A DNA stretch of 64,000 nt, taken from assembly GCF_028640845.1 (NCBI RefSeq), contig NC_080540.1, positions 155,441,920-155,505,919 on the forward strand, in the 5' to 3' direction. Shown piece by piece: positions 34,078-46,424 of the stretch. Within the stretch, counting starts at the first letter, position 1, and each line of letters begins with the position of its first letter. Origin of the DNA: Ahaetulla prasina (taxonomy: Eukaryota; Chordata; Lepidosauria; Squamata; Colubridae). Position numbers and translations under genes: made by a program. The notes under the pieces were generated by a model. The model had not been told where the DNA came from. It was given only the letters and a program-made list of their open reading frames with translations, and did no database searches.

Positions 34078-34640
34078 AATTTTTATACCGCCCTTCTCCT
34101 GAAGGACTCAGGGCGGTGAACAGGCAGATAAAATAATACAATACATTACAATAAAAACACTATTTAAAAAACTTATTCAATATAGCCTAAATTTAAAATA
34201 CAATACAAAATATAAAATAAACCCCAATAAAATCCATGTTTAAAAACCCTATTTAAGCCAGTCCTGCTCGGAAGAATAGATATGTCTTCAGCTCGCGGCG
34301 AAAGGTCCGGAGGTCAGGAAGTTGTCGAAGTCCTGGGGGAAGCTCATTCCAGAGGGTAGGTGCCCCCACCGAGAAGGCTGTCCCCCTGGGGGTCGCCAGC
34401 CTACACTGTTTGGCTGACGGCACCCTGAGAAGACCCTCTCTATGGGAGCGTACCAGCCGGTGGGAGGCATGTGGTAGCAGAAGGTGGTCCTGAAGATATC
34501 CCGGTCCTATGCCATGGAGCACTTTAAAGGTGGTAACCAGCACCTTGAAGTGCACTCAGAAAACCACAGGTAGCCAGTGCAGCCTGCGCAGGATCGGTGT
34601 TATATGGGAGCCACGAGTGGCTCCCTCTATCACCTCTTTG
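34078..34640 (-). mobile_element. CR1 LINE 3' end
   Basis: The minus strand encodes [20 protein letters not shown] through APTLWNELPPGLRQLPDLRT and FRRELKTYLFFRAGLA, then the 3' UTR. The reverse-transcriptase core is missing. Confidence 0.85.
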
Positions 34641-34654
34641 TTTTTCCCCCCACT

Positions 34655-35165
34655 CTATCATTCAAGGCCTCACACATTTCATCTGTGATATGACGAGGGG
34701 TGATATGATAGCAGTGTTCCAATATCTAAGGGGCTGCCACAAAGAAAAGAGAATCAACCAGGGGCGGATTTCAAAACCTGTTGATACCGGTTTGCTTGTG
34801 GGTGCACATGCACATGCACATGTGCTTCCCAGTCCCGCCACTACCAGTTTGCCCGAACCGGGGCTAATCGGTAACAACCCACCACTGGGCTCAATCTATT
34901 TTCCAAAGCACCTGAAGGCAAGGAGCAATAGATGGAAACTAATCAAGGAGAGAAGCAACCTAGAATTAAGAAGAAATTTCCTGACAGAACAGTCAACCAG
35001 TGGAATAGGTTGCCTTCAGAACTTGTGTGTACTCTAACATTGGGCGGGTTTTAAAAAGAGATTGGATGACCATTTGTCCCGAATGTTATGGGGTTTCCTG
35101 CTTGATCAGAGGGTTGGGCTAGAAGTCCTCCAAGGTCCTTTCTAACTCTATTATTCTGTTATCTA
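34655..35165 (+). mobile_element. CR1 LINE 3' end, split by a hAT MITE
   Basis: CR1 C-terminal coding ([25 protein letters not shown]) and 3' UTR ending AAGGTCCTTTCTAACTC. Interrupted at 34759-34887. Opposite orientation to the copy at 1-645. Confidence 0.8.
34759..34887. mobile_element. hAT MITE, short copy
   Basis: Starts CAGGGGCGGATTTCAAAACC and ends AACAACCCACCACTG; contains the CTACCAGTTTGCCCGAACCG motif. The target duplication is not clear. Confidence 0.7.
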
Positions 35166-36320
35166 TTAGCAACTCAATAATTGTACTGGCTGAGATCTAC
35201 AAGGAAAAAAAAAGGCATTTTGGGGACGATTTTCCCCATCATCATTGTTATCTTCACATTCCAAAGATCGGCAAGATATACGTTTTTTGCAAGACTGAAA
35301 TCCTAAAGCTCCTCTAGTTACCTTAGAATAGCTACCTGAGCCAGTCCAATGTCCAGTGAAAGAAATCCTACTGAAATTGGAAGTAAGGTTCATTTATATA
35401 TAGGGGCATGGATAAAACAACAGTATGGCTACAAATGCAGTATTTAGTGGAATTTGTGATTTGTCTTTAGGAGTGACTGCTCTAACTACTTAGGAACAGG
35501 CATTTTAGCTAGTGTTGGCCTACCTGTAACAATTCAAGCAGTTGGGATTGTTTCTTAGCATTGATTTGCATGGGCAAAGGAGATATTATATTTAATGGCT
35601 AGTAGAACATAAGCCGTATTATTCCTCTTCACCCAGTGACTTCTCTTCTCCAAGTCAGAACAGCCTTGAACTGCTGGTCACAGCAAGGAATGAGCCTGCA
35701 AAGATTGGAGGCTAAAATTAACTTCGGAGTTAAATACTCCAAATCCTGCTCAGGGCCATTTTAAGCAATGCCACAAATTAAGACGTCTTCCATAGCTAAG
35801 CCTAGAGCAACGTGCAAGCTGTCACAGTTTGGGAGGTTAAATCCCCAAGGCCGAAAGCTTTCATCTTTTGAAGTGACCAGAAACAGTGTCAGAAAATTTC
35901 CACGTGTCCTAGCATCTAGCGGTATGCCATGTCACGCTGCAATGGAAGTCAGAGGAAGCAGCACAACAGCCACTATTGGAGTGTTTCTTGGAAAAGTCTT
36001 GGTTAAGTGAAGTAAGGGCAGCCCAAAAAGACATCTTCTAAGTCAGGATAAGATACTTGATCTCCAAAAAAAGGCTGAGTCAAGGAATTTCCATCAGATA
36101 TCACCTTCAGTTAAGGAGACGAGTTTGGATATTTTGATAATCTTTGATCCCACTAGTTCTCCAATCTTCACTTTGAATTACCAAACAATGGAGCAGCCGT
36201 ATCATCCTCAGGTATATATATTTTCATTTCCATATAAATAAGGCCATTATGATGGTTCTTATTTAATACATAAGATGCCAAGTGAGTTAGAAAATAATGT
36301 CTGTTTTTTATGTTGTATTT
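35166..36320. other. Unannotated stretch
   Basis: About 1.15 kb with no recognised repeats or coding sequence; possibly unique intergenic DNA. Confidence 0.5.
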
Positions 36321-36324
36321 TCTA

Positions 36325-36540
36325 CCCAGGATTTATTTATTTATTTTATTTATTTATTTTGTCACAACAGTATATATAAGCATAAGCATGAAAATAACTA
36401 TATAAGCATATATATGAGCATAAGTATGTAATAACTATATTAATTGGATATAATGAAAGGAAACAATAGGACAGGAACGGTAGGCACGTTTTGCTCTTAT
36501 GCACGCCCCTTATAGACCTCTTAGGAATGGGGTAAGGTAT
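36325..36540 (-). mobile_element. CR1/L2-like LINE 3' terminal fragment
   Basis: TTTATTTATTTTGTCACAAC, then GGACAGGAACGGTAGGCACG and GACCTCTTAGGAATGGGGT. Same family as at 17.5 and 31.3 kb. Confidence 0.7.
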
Positions 36541-37715
36541 GTTTCTCTGATGTTTGATAATATCAAATTTTATAAATTGTCTATTTGCTAGAGGGGGAGT
36601 ACTTTTTCATTGTTTTTATGATGATGTGACCTTTCTTACGTTATTAGTGGAGGCAACTTATAAGTAATTGTTAACAGGTCAATACATTCCCCTCCTTGTC
36701 GTGGTTTGGGACTATGTACTCTTTTTCAGATGCAAGAATAGGAATGACCAGTAGATGGAAGCAGAGTGCTAAGAGTTTTCTTTATCTCTCTGCTGCCATC
36801 TGGGGGTCATTTGGACTTTTGCAATTTTGATCTGATATCTCTAGTCTAGTGTATTATATTGTTCTCACAACAGAAAGGAAATGGATTTAACTATAAAAGG
36901 AAGGAGCTGCTTAGCAAGCTATTATGTTTCAATTGCACAATAAGATAATGCTGTAAATGTGCGTGTGTGTGCATGTACATATGTGTATGTGTGCAGTTTA
37001 TAGTGTTTGCCTGGTTCATACGATTTTTAAGGTTTTTCTGCTATTTTTGGATTGAAACCGGATGTGTTCTAACTCCCATTTTGCAGGTCATTAAAAGTTG
37101 TTGGATATGTATGGTTTATTCTGCAACTATTTTATGATGAATTAGAAAGGTCCATACCAGGATAGTCAGGTCTTTCTTATTAAATAGGTCTTCAAAGCAG
37201 GAAGTTGCAACCGAGACATATACCGGGCATTGTCAGGGGTCTAATACATTCCACCAGAATGGATTCATTTGCGACAGAGAAATATTAAAAAGAAATGCAT
37301 ACACCACTACAGGAAACAAAGTGATATTTCAAAAATAGATTTAATGGAAGAATTATATTCAAGAGGAAGTTCATTCATAAACCATTTAACCAGGTCTGTA
37401 TGGCTTTGGTTTTCGAAAATAGTTTTATGATTTAAAAAAAAGTTATCTCTGGGAATCTGCTAAATAGGATATTTGGCTTATGAAGTTCAACATTAAATAT
37501 TTTTTACACAATGATACTAACCCAGGCCTACTATGTTTGGGATTTACAAATCTACATGATTATGTGATGACAAGAAATTATTAAAATCTCAACAACCTCT
37601 AGATCTTTATTACCATCTCTAGTGGTCATTGGGGCAGGGTGGCTTGCTGGTCGGACATGGGTCTAATAAACTGTTGTGGAAAGATTGAAAAAAAAAAACA
37701 CCAATTGGCAGGTCT
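36541..37715. other. Unannotated stretch
   Basis: AT-rich; no supported gene. Confidence 0.5.
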
Positions 37716-37717
37716 GT

Positions 37718-38010
37718 TGTAGAATAGAATAGAACAGGATTTTTTTATTGGCCAAGTGTGATTGGACACACAAGGAATTTGTCTTGATGCATACACTTTC
37801 GGTGTACATAAAAGAAAAGGTCATCAAGAATTCTAAGGTACAACACTTAATGATAGTCATAGGCAATAAGCAATCAGGAACATATCAATATCAATATCAA
37901 TCAATATCAATATCAATCAAAGCAACAAAGTTACAGTCATACAGTCATAAGTGGAAGGAGATGGGTGATGGGAACGATGAGAAGATTAATAGTAGGATAG
38001 CTGATACGTT
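37718..38010 (-). mobile_element. Snake-type L3 LINE 3' end
   Basis: A short AGAAT run, then TTATTGGCCAAGTGTGATTG and the sequence downstream as at 30.4-30.6 kb. Contains a small ATATCA tandem run at about 37880-37918. Confidence 0.8.
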
Positions 38011-38540
38011 AAATGCAACCCTGTATATGCCCACATAGAAGTAAAATGAATTCTATTACTGCTACGTAACTGGCTTACCATGTTGTAAATATAATTCTTC
38101 TTATGAGCATCTGCCCGATAAAAATGAGTGAACACTATTAGTCTTTATTCTCATTGTAAAATATTAAAGAGGGATGGAACAGAGGGAGAGAAGCTGACAT
38201 TTCCTATATTTTAATCCTTCTAGTAAATCTGGGTAAATAGCATATTCAGTCCCAAGGAATATATTAGGAATATATCAGGAATATATTTTATACCACCAAA
38301 CTACATGTGAAATAGGATTTGATTGCTAGAACTTCTGAAAACTTTTCCAAAAGTAATTGAACAGTCCAAGGTAGTAAAAAAAGGAAAACACCCCCAAAGC
38401 TTATCTATTCAATTTTCATCTAGGCCAATACCATAATCGTGTATCTATATCTCTGGATTATTTTATCATTAAGTTGAGAAGGACTTTCTTCTGAAACATC
38501 TTTACGTTGGATTGGTGGTAATGAGAACAAAGATATTTGG
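38011..38540. other. Unannotated stretch
   Basis: No supported features. Confidence 0.5.
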
Positions 38541-38544
38541 AAAT

Positions 38545-38962
38545 CTTAGGAAGGACCAGTGCGCACCGACCAGTGCGCCCTCACAGAGAGGGCCTCCTCC
38601 GGATACCGTCAGCCAAACAATGTCAGCTGGCGACCTCCAGGGGGAGGGCCTTCTCTGTGGGGGCTCCCGCTCTCTGGAATGAGCTGCCTCCGGGGCTTCG
38701 TCAACTCCCCGACCTCCGGACTTTTCACCGCGAGCTGAAGACGCTGTTGTTTCGACGTGCAGGACTAGCTTGAACATAGTTTTAATTTTAGGGTTTTAAT
38801 TAGGGTTTTAAACGGGGTTTTAAATTGTATTTAAATTTTTAGGCCGTTATTGAATCAGTTTTTTATATAGTTTTTTTTAAATTTGTATTGTATGTACTGT
38901 GTTTTTATTGGCTGTGAACCGCCCTGAGTCCTTCGGGAGAAGGGCGGTATACAAATATAATA

Positions 38963-39030
<68 letters not shown>
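38545..39030 (+). mobile_element. CR1 LINE 3' end with (AAT)n tail
   Basis: Encodes RPVRPHREGLLRIPSAKQCQ, then [20 protein letters not shown] and FHRELKTLLFRRAGLA, then the 3' UTR (CCGCCCTGAGTCCTTCGGGA) and a ~60-bp AAT microsatellite. Confidence 0.85.
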
Positions 39031-39162
39031 GAAGAAGGAGAGAATTTTGCAGGGCCCAAATAGCCAATTCCTGCTAGTTCAATGAAAACTAAGGTATACA
39101 TGCTATCGATGATAACCAATCTCCAATTGCAAATATTAGTGGAAGAAACAGACATTTGTCTT

Positions 39163-40447
39163 GCCTTGTAGGAAGATGTATGTCCCAAAGGTACTTTTTC
39201 AGGAGGCAACTGGACTTCCTTGTTTTTTTCTTTTTTTAAAAAAAAATATTTTATAAACAAACAAACATTTAATACATCAGTCATTCCTTCCGTGTGACAT
39301 CTTAGTGTTTTCTTCATGGCTCCATCTTTTTGTTGTTTCTTCTCTCTTCCTTTCAATTTGATCTATTACAATATGTTCACCAATACAATATTCTAATTAT
39401 ATCATTTTCTTACATAACTATCAATTGCTTATCTGTATCTTTTTTTCTAACCAATGGTAAAAAATGACCCCATATCTTAAAATATTCTGAATCCTCTCTT
39501 TCTTTGATCATCAAAATTTAACCTATTCATTTCTGCACAATCTAAAAAAAAATTAATAATTTCTCCTTCCTCTGTTTTCCAGTTTTGTGCAAAAACAATT
39601 CGTGTTGCTGTTATTACATGTATAATCAAATAAATATTTTCTTTACTGGTTTTCTCTGGGAGAATACCCAATAAGAACAGCTCCGGTTTTAAATCAGTGT
39701 GTTGTTGGGTCATTTCTTCTAACCATACCTTTATTTTGTTCCAATAATTTTTAGCTTCTGAGCATGTCCACCACATATGATAATAAGATCCTGGTAACTG
39801 GTGACATTTCCAACATTTAGCTGACTTATCTTTAAACATTTTTGCCAGTTTTTCAGGAGGCATATGCCATCTATAAAACGTTTTATACTGATTTTCTTTT
39901 GATTGGACTTCCTTGTTTTTTCTTTGAAGACGTTTCACTTCTCATCCAAGAAGCTTCTTCAGCTTTGACAGGATAGTGGGAAATGGAAGGATTTATAGTC
40001 CTTGCAGCTGGCTGGTCATTGCCTCCTTTTAGAGGGTCACTGAAGCACTTGGAGGTTTATCTGTGTCCTCAGGGTCACCTGAGTAATGCTCCTAGTTCCT
40101 GTCGTCTGCAATTTTTCGTGGAAATCCATTCCCACTCCCACACCATTCAAAGAGTGTTCATCCCAAATTGTATAGCTAAAAGTCTGTAAAGATTCTCAGT
40201 CATCCAGGTCATGGTTGTCCCAAAGGTGCTTTTTCAGGAGGCATCTGGACTTTCTTGTTTTTGTTCTTTGAAGACGTTTTGCTTCTCATACAAGAAGCTT
40301 CTTCAGCTCTGACAGGATAGTGGGGAATGGAAGGATTTATATATGGGAAGCGAAACGTCTTCAAAGAAAAAGCAAGACAGTCCAGTTGCCTCCTGAAAAA
40401 ACACCTTTGGGACAACCATGACCTGGATGAATGAGAATCTTTACAGA
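39163..40447. repeat. Foldback/direct repeat with GAAGACGTTT motif, possibly Penelope-like
   Basis: A block (CCAAAGGTGCTTTTTCAGGA, TCTTTGAAGACGTTT, AAGAAGCTTCTTCAGCT) occurs at 39180-39990 (split by the L1), again at 40185-40335, and inverted at 40340-40447. The last two form an inverted repeat with arms of about 105 bp. Similar sequences are associated with Penelope-like elements in my memory, but no coding sequence is present to prove it. Confidence 0.5.
39222..39905 (-). pseudogene. L1 ORF2 C-terminal fragment (5'-truncated L1)
   Basis: The minus-strand frame encodes FYRWHMPPEKLAKMFKDKSA then KCWKCHQLPGSYYHMWWTC and ITATRIVFAQNWK, the cysteine-containing C-terminus of L1 ORF2p. The element ends in a T run at the left (poly-A tail on the minus strand). 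It is flanked by a direct repeat of TGGACTTCCTTGTTTTT, so it is a 5'-truncated L1 insertion with a target-site duplication. Confidence 0.8.
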
Positions 40448-41396
40448 AAGGTAGGGTATGGCTTCACATTCAGCCTGGGAGAGTTTAGGACAAGGGGAAA
40501 CCTAGAAATCTCAGGGCCAATATATTTTATAGTTAAGTTCATGTTGATATTGATTGAAAAGAACCCTCACAATTTTAATTTTAAGATCGAGATCCTAAAG
40601 CAATGCAGTCAAGGATCGTTGACACAAACTGGAATAAAAATTTTACAGAGTTGTACTTACTGCATGTAGTTAGTGTTTGGAATTGGGTGAATGCTAAGCT
40701 ATTGTGTTTAAAGGAGACTCTCTATAGACAGTGATCTTGAAGTATGAAATGTTAATATTGTACCCCGATATTCTAAAATATGAACATATTTTAAATACGA
40801 ACATTTTCCTAAATATTTGATGTGCAGTTAAATATGTATGAAAGCATTGGAGGAGTCCTGGGGGGGTGGGAGGAGGAAGAAAGCCCTTGCTCTGTCCTTT
40901 TCAGGCCTAAAATTCAGTGGCTTGTTTCTGTTACATATCTACTGTGAAGTGGTGGTTCATGGAGACATAAGTTGAAAACAACCCAAACTCAGATTACGCA
41001 TATTTGAATCTAGGCCGCTGCAGAAAAAAAAAGAACATTTCCCTCTAAGACCTTTAGACTAGTTCAGAATAAGCCCTGTCTTTGAACTGATTTGCACTTC
41101 CTGCTTGCCCAATATTTCAAGGACACACCACCTATGGTGGTGCAGGGTAAGAATGGATGGTGTCATCCTCAGTCTGCCCTTAATATGGGAGGCCACCTCT
41201 CCATTCGATATTACACAAGTGCTCTGATCTTACACAACTGTTCCGAGTGGTTGTTGTATACTTTGGGAGACGCCTCAATTTCGCTCTGGACACCATTTTG
41301 TTCTAGGGTTTGAAGCGGTCTGACATAGAAGGTTTTTTTTTCCCCTCTGAGTTCAATAGCAGAGTGGTCAAATGCCATTTTAAAAGAAAGAAAGAG
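40448..41396. other. Unannotated stretch
   Basis: No supported features. Confidence 0.5.
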
Positions 41397-41405
41397 AGAG
41401 GGGGG

Positions 41406-41467
<62 letters not shown>

Positions 41468-41468
41468 A
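41397..41468. repeat. (GAAA)n microsatellite
   Basis: Preceded by a G run. Confidence 0.95.
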
Positions 41469-41664
41469 GGTTCAGCAAAGGAATGATGAAAGGTGGACTA
41501 TTTTTTTTTTCTTTACTTCTTTCAGCTCAGTAAAATTTGATAAGTGGCTTGTTTTGAACTATAAAATCATGGTCTCCCCCTCCCACTCGCTGTTTTCACT
41601 AGCACTCATAAGAGATGCCCCCGAAGGGAAAATAATGGGTGCCTACTTTCCCAAGTTGGATGGG

Positions 41665-41773
41665 AGGAAAGGGAAAGGAAAGGAAAGGAAAGGAAAGGAA
41701 AGGAAAGGAAAGGAAAGGAAAGGAAAGGAAAGGAAAGGAAAGGAAAGGAAAGGAAAGGAAAGGAAAGGAAAGC
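41665..41773. repeat. (GGAAA)n microsatellite
   Basis: About 20 uninterrupted pentamers. Confidence 0.95.
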
Positions 41774-42289
41774 CAACAATTAGGACTGAGTTAATTGTTG
41801 TCCAGGCAGAACATCACTGTAGCTAAAATAGAAAAAAAAAACATTTGAAGTTTTAACAAGAATTTACAGCTGTTTATGTGCAGGGAGACAAAGACTGTTT
41901 TGCAGAAAAGCTCATAGGCTGTTTTGTGGAATTTTGGCTGACTGCAAGCCATAACCAGAGATCCCCTTTCTATTTACCTTCATTTTTTTTTCTTACAGCA
42001 TTATCAGTTGAAAGGTTTTCTTTCTTTTTCAAACTCCTATTAGCCAAATGCAAAAAAAGGCATTTTGGTCTTAGAGAAAAAGGCATTTTCCTTTTTACTC
42101 CCTGCTGAATCCCCTAAGCTAAACCTGTTAACTTTCCTGTTCACTTGCTCATTTATATCCAGGAGTTGGATGTTCACTCATTACTATTGTATACTTGTTG
42201 CAACTACATCTTGAAACATTGCTCTATAGGGATAATTTTCTTTTAGTGACTGTCTCGTGCAGCAACTCTTCGCAATTAGGTGACGAAAA
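41774..42289. other. Unannotated stretch
   Basis: No supported features. Confidence 0.5.
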
Positions 42290-42294
42290 GTAAC

Positions 42295-42869
42295 TGTCGT
42301 GTCCCACTCCTCCGCTGACGGCCGGGTCAGGGAAATCCGAATCAGGCTTGCCTCTGCAGCTCTGCCCAAAGTCCTAGCAAAGTCCTCAGAGCAGGCAGGA
42401 GACCGGAAAGTGACTTCAGCAAGATAAGTTCGACTTTGCCTGACTCAGAGACTGCCAGAAAGCAGATCCTTTATATAGGCCATGGGGTGTGGCTCCATGA
42501 CTCAGCACTCATTAAGGCCTGCCCCTCCCTTCCTTCTGTTGCCTCCGCCTATCCAGTCTTCTGATGCGAGAGTCACTCCAATCAGCAGCTATTGGAAATA
42601 AACTTTCCTCAGGCTCACATGCTGTGGAGGAGGGGGAGGGATCTAGCTGCTCCGTTTGCCTGGGCATGGAGCCAGGGCTGGGGCCGGGGGGTGCTCCCTC
42701 CACTGCAGCCTGCTTGGGCATGGAGCCAGGGCTGGGACCGGGAGGTGCCCCCTCCTCTTCAGCTTGTCTGGGCATGGAGCCAGGACTGGGGCTGGGAGGC
42801 ATACATTCCTCCGTGTTCGGGAGCAGATAAGAAGGCCCCGGCTGCTGTGAGAGCGGACAAGACACAACA
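42295..42869 (-). mobile_element. Solo LTR (575 bp) of an LTR retroelement
   Basis: The ends are TG..CA type (TGTCGTGTCC at left, GACACAACA at right), with a perfect 5-bp target duplication GTAAC (42290-42294, 42870-42874). No internal region, primer site or second LTR is present. Minus orientation is preferred: a TATA-like CCTATATAAAGG would then sit after a U3-like half with three 54-bp tandem units, and the end reads GGGACACGACA. The class (gypsy-like or retroviral) cannot be fixed from the LTR alone. Confidence 0.8.
42661..42822. repeat. Three 54-bp tandem units inside the LTR
   Basis: Units start at 42661, 42715 and 42769 with TGGGCATGGAGCCAGG. On the minus strand they give the repeated peptide PGPSPGSMPRQ, which I take as a by-product and not as a gene. 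Confidence 0.9.
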
Positions 42870-43077
42870 GTAACTTTGCAACCAGTCCTCACGTTTCTGA
42901 TCTAAAGGAAAGGAAAGCTGAAGTAAGATCATAAACAGGGTCACGGTTTCCCCTACTGATGACTTTGCTTAACAACTTCCAACTTCCCGCTTGCTAAATG
43001 TAACCCTCGTCTTACAATCACAATTGGTATCAGTACTTCCATGGCTCAGTGAGGAAGTTATTGAGTCATGCCTGATT

Positions 43078-45546
43078 TTTTTTTTTTTTGTAAAAAGTTT
43101 TATTTTCATTTTCCAACAACCTATTCAATATACAGTCTCTTATTCAACATTAATCATTAATTTTCATTTGTTACTTATTCGGACCTGCCCAGCTACCACT
43201 TCCTTCCTTAACAAACCTTTCCTCCTCCCTTCTCTACTTTCTTCTACTTTCTTCATCCTTCCTCTCCTTCACTTTTCTACATCCTCTCCTCCTTCCCTAC
43301 TCTTCTCTTCCACCCTTTCTAACCCTCTCTTCCCTTTTTTCTTCCTCTCCTTTCCCCCTTTTCTACCTCTCTCTTTCCTACCTACTTTCCTCCTTCACTC
43401 ACTCCTCTCCCTTTCCATTCCCTTCTGAAATGGCAGCTGAGCAGCCCCGCTTTCACTTCAAATTATTTCTATTTCTTAATTACATATCTTCAATCATTCC
43501 TTTACATTGATCCTTCATCTCCCCCTCTCCCACTTCCCGTCCTCCCCTCCCACCCCGATACTTCCCAGAACAAAGTACAGGGTATAAAATTAACAATCAT
43601 AAATTAAAATACAACATAATTCAAATCCATAGTCACTCCTCTCTAAGACCTTAACTCCCTTCCAGAAACAAAAAGTACATTCTTCTTCCAGTCCATTATA
43701 TATCAGTCCATTCCACTCCTAAAATCTTCAGAATCTTCCAATTAAATTAGTATTTCCAGTTCATCAATAATATCCAATCTTCATCGGTCAAGACCAAAAC
43801 GATATTCCATCTTCCAGTATTCATCAGAAATTCTTCTATAATATACCTTTCTTCCTTAAACAGTGTCCCAAATATAATTCATATTTCCAGCTTAAATTCT
43901 TAAATTTTTATCCACTCCAAAAATAAACAATATTCTATCTTCTCATATCTTTAATATCACTTACATAAATCAAATAACATTACTAATATTAATATTTCTT
44001 CAATTTACCTTACATCTGTCAAATAACATTATTAAAATTATAACTTATATCCAAAATATATCAATTATAACAATTAAATTCTATTTAACCAAATACCAAC
44101 ATTACATTCTCCAAAAGTTAAACAATATTCCATCTTCCCATTCCTTTATACCTCACATATATCAAATAGTAACACCTTATACCCAAAATAAGTCAGTTGT
44201 AAAAATTAAACCCTATATATATATATTTTTAAAAAAAATACCATCAAAATCACATCTTAAGCATTTCTCCTTGTCTTCTGTCTTACACATTTCCTTACAC
44301 ATTTTCAATCTCCAAAAATATCACTTACATAAATCAAATAACATTGCAAATATTAATATTTCTTCAATTTACCTTACATCTATCAAATAACATTATTAAA
44401 ATTATAACTTATATAACTTATATCCAGAATATATCAATCATAACAATTAAATTCTATTTATCCAAATACCAACATTACATCCCTAAATTTTTCTATCTGT
44501 CCTCCAAAAGTTAAACAATATTCCATCTTCCCATTCCTTTATACCTCACATATTTCAAATAGTAACACCTTATACCCAAAATAAGTCAGTTGTAAAAATT
44601 AAACCCTATATATATATATTTTAAAAAAAGAAAATACCATCAAAATCACATCTTAAGCATTCTCCTTCCCCTTGTCTTCTATCTTACACATTTCCTTACA
44701 CACTTTCTTACACATTTTCCACCATCTGCTCACCAATCAGCTTAACATCTAACAATAAAGAATTTCCAATCTTTAATATATTGGTGTAAAAATCTCTTGT
44801 TTAAAAACTTATTAAGAAAGGAACTCCAAAAGTTCCTATAAAAAAAAAATCCATATTTGAAATGAAGAAGTTTGCAAGATTTTAATAGTTAGTTCTGTTT
44901 ACTTAAAAGCCATTCATAAACTATAAAATCTACCAAAAAGAGAGAAAAAAAAATTCAATAAACTTTTCTTCTTAAACATTGTGATAAAGAAAAAGGTAAA
45001 AAGAGGGGGGGAAATCATTAACAATTCTTGTTCATTCCATTTAAAAAAGTAGCTTGTTATGTTCTTCTTCCTTTGTCTTTTTAAAGTTTCGCTTTCCTTT
45101 GTGTATTGCAAACGCCATTTTAAATCCACTCAAGTTGAAAGTTAGTTCAAAGGAAAGCTATTTAAGAGCTGACGTTAAGATTTATTATTTGCAAATTCTT
45201 GCTAGTCCTCCTACTTTGTTCTGTCTGTGTTGAATTCTCTTTAGAAATAAATCTTGGCACAGAGATGGTCGCGGCTTCTCGTTCTGTATAAACAGAAGCA
45301 TCCTGGGCACGGAGCTTCGTCAGGCTAAAGGGGAGCTCTCACCCTTCGATCCCCTGGTTAAATTCCAGGGGGGTCCCGGGGAGCTCTACCCAAAACCTGA
45401 CCACTCTTCCCTCCCCCTTCACCCGGGGGAGAGAATTCCAAACCGTTTGACAGCCCATTTACACTGTCAGGGACGGTTTGACGTAACCCAGGGCAGACGA
45501 TCCCAAAGGAACGTCCGCGAAGCCTGCGTTGCCAGCAGAAGTCCAA
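43078..45546 (-). mobile_element. HAL1-like retroelement, second copy, ORF1 deleted
   Basis: Flanked by a direct repeat AGTCATGCCTGATTTT (43065-43080 and 45546-45561), so inserted by target-primed retrotransposition. It is T-rich at the left (3' tail on the minus strand). It shares the CTTCCCAGAACAAAGTACAG and GGGTATAAAATTAACAATCA block with 18.9 kb and the 5' GC-richer segment with 21.0-21.3 kb. The ORF1 region present in the first copy is missing between about 44810 and 44860. An approximately 360-bp segment is duplicated in tandem (43955-44300 and 44318-44680). Confidence 0.7.
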
Positions 45547-45837
45547 GTCATGCCTGATTTTAACCTCTTTTTTGTTATGGTTGTTAAGTGGATCACCCTG
45601 GTTGTTAAGCGAATCTGGCTCCCTCCTCCCCCCCCCCATTGATTTTGCTTATTGGCAGTCACCTGGGAAGGTCACAAATGGAGATCACATGAGCCCAGGA
45701 TACTTCAATTATCATAAAGACATGCTGGTTGCCAAGTGCCTGAATACTGATTGCATGACCCATAGGGATGCTGTGATGGTTGCAAGTGTGAGAACAGGTT
45801 GCAAGTCCCTTTTTTCAGTGGTGTTGTAACTTCAAAG

Positions 45838-46182
45838 GGGACGCGGTGGCTTAGTGGCTAAGATGCTGAGCTTGTTGATCGAAAGGTCGGCAGTTCAGCT
45901 GTTCAAATCCCTAGTGTCATGTAACAGGGTGAACTCCCATTACTTGTCTCAGCTTCTGCCAACCTAGCAGTTCGAAAGCACGTAAAAAAAATGCAAGTAG
46001 AAAAATAGGGATCACCTTTGGTGGGAAAGTAACAGCATTCCATGCGTGCGCCTTTGGTGTTTAGTCATGCTGGCCACATGACCACGGAGACATCTTCAGA
46101 CAGCGCTGGCTCTTCAGCTTTGAAATGGAAATGAGCACTGCCCCCTAGAGTCAGGAACAACTAGCACACATGTGCGAGGAGA
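45838..46182 (+). mobile_element. tRNA-derived SINE with RTE-like tail
   Basis: GACGCGGTGGCTTAGTGGCT, GTTCAAATCCCTAGTG, then CATGCTGGCCACATGACCAC. Same family as 21848-22195; the tail CTTTACC is lost. Confidence 0.85.
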
Positions 46183-46424
46183 ACTGAATGATTGTAGGTC
46201 AAGGACTAACTGTACCTGTATTTTCATCTTAACAAATAGAGAGCTACAATGGTTTCTGGTTTCCTTTCAGAGCAGAATATCTGCTTATTTTACTTTTGGA
46301 ATATAATTTATTACAGAGAATATTGGGCAAATGACCAGTACAATATACCCATCCCTTTAGAACAATAAATATTAGTATAATTCTCTCAGACCCATGAACA
46401 TAGGTCTTCTCCTTTGCATTGCAG

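Larger units (their letters stand above)
43001..46213. mobile_element. Mariner-like MITE split by a HAL1-like element and a SINE
   Basis: The left end TAACCCTCGTCTTACAATCA and right end GATTGTAGGTCAAGGACTAA are diverged inverted ends of the TTGACTTA family (compare 22969-23337). The inner part resumes after each insertion: at 45547 (GTTGTTAAGTGGATCACC) and at ~46185. Confidence 0.7.

Noticed and set aside
42512..42892. 126-codon minus-strand frame with repeated PGPSPGSMP
   Set aside because: It lies in the solo LTR and reflects three 54-bp tandem units.
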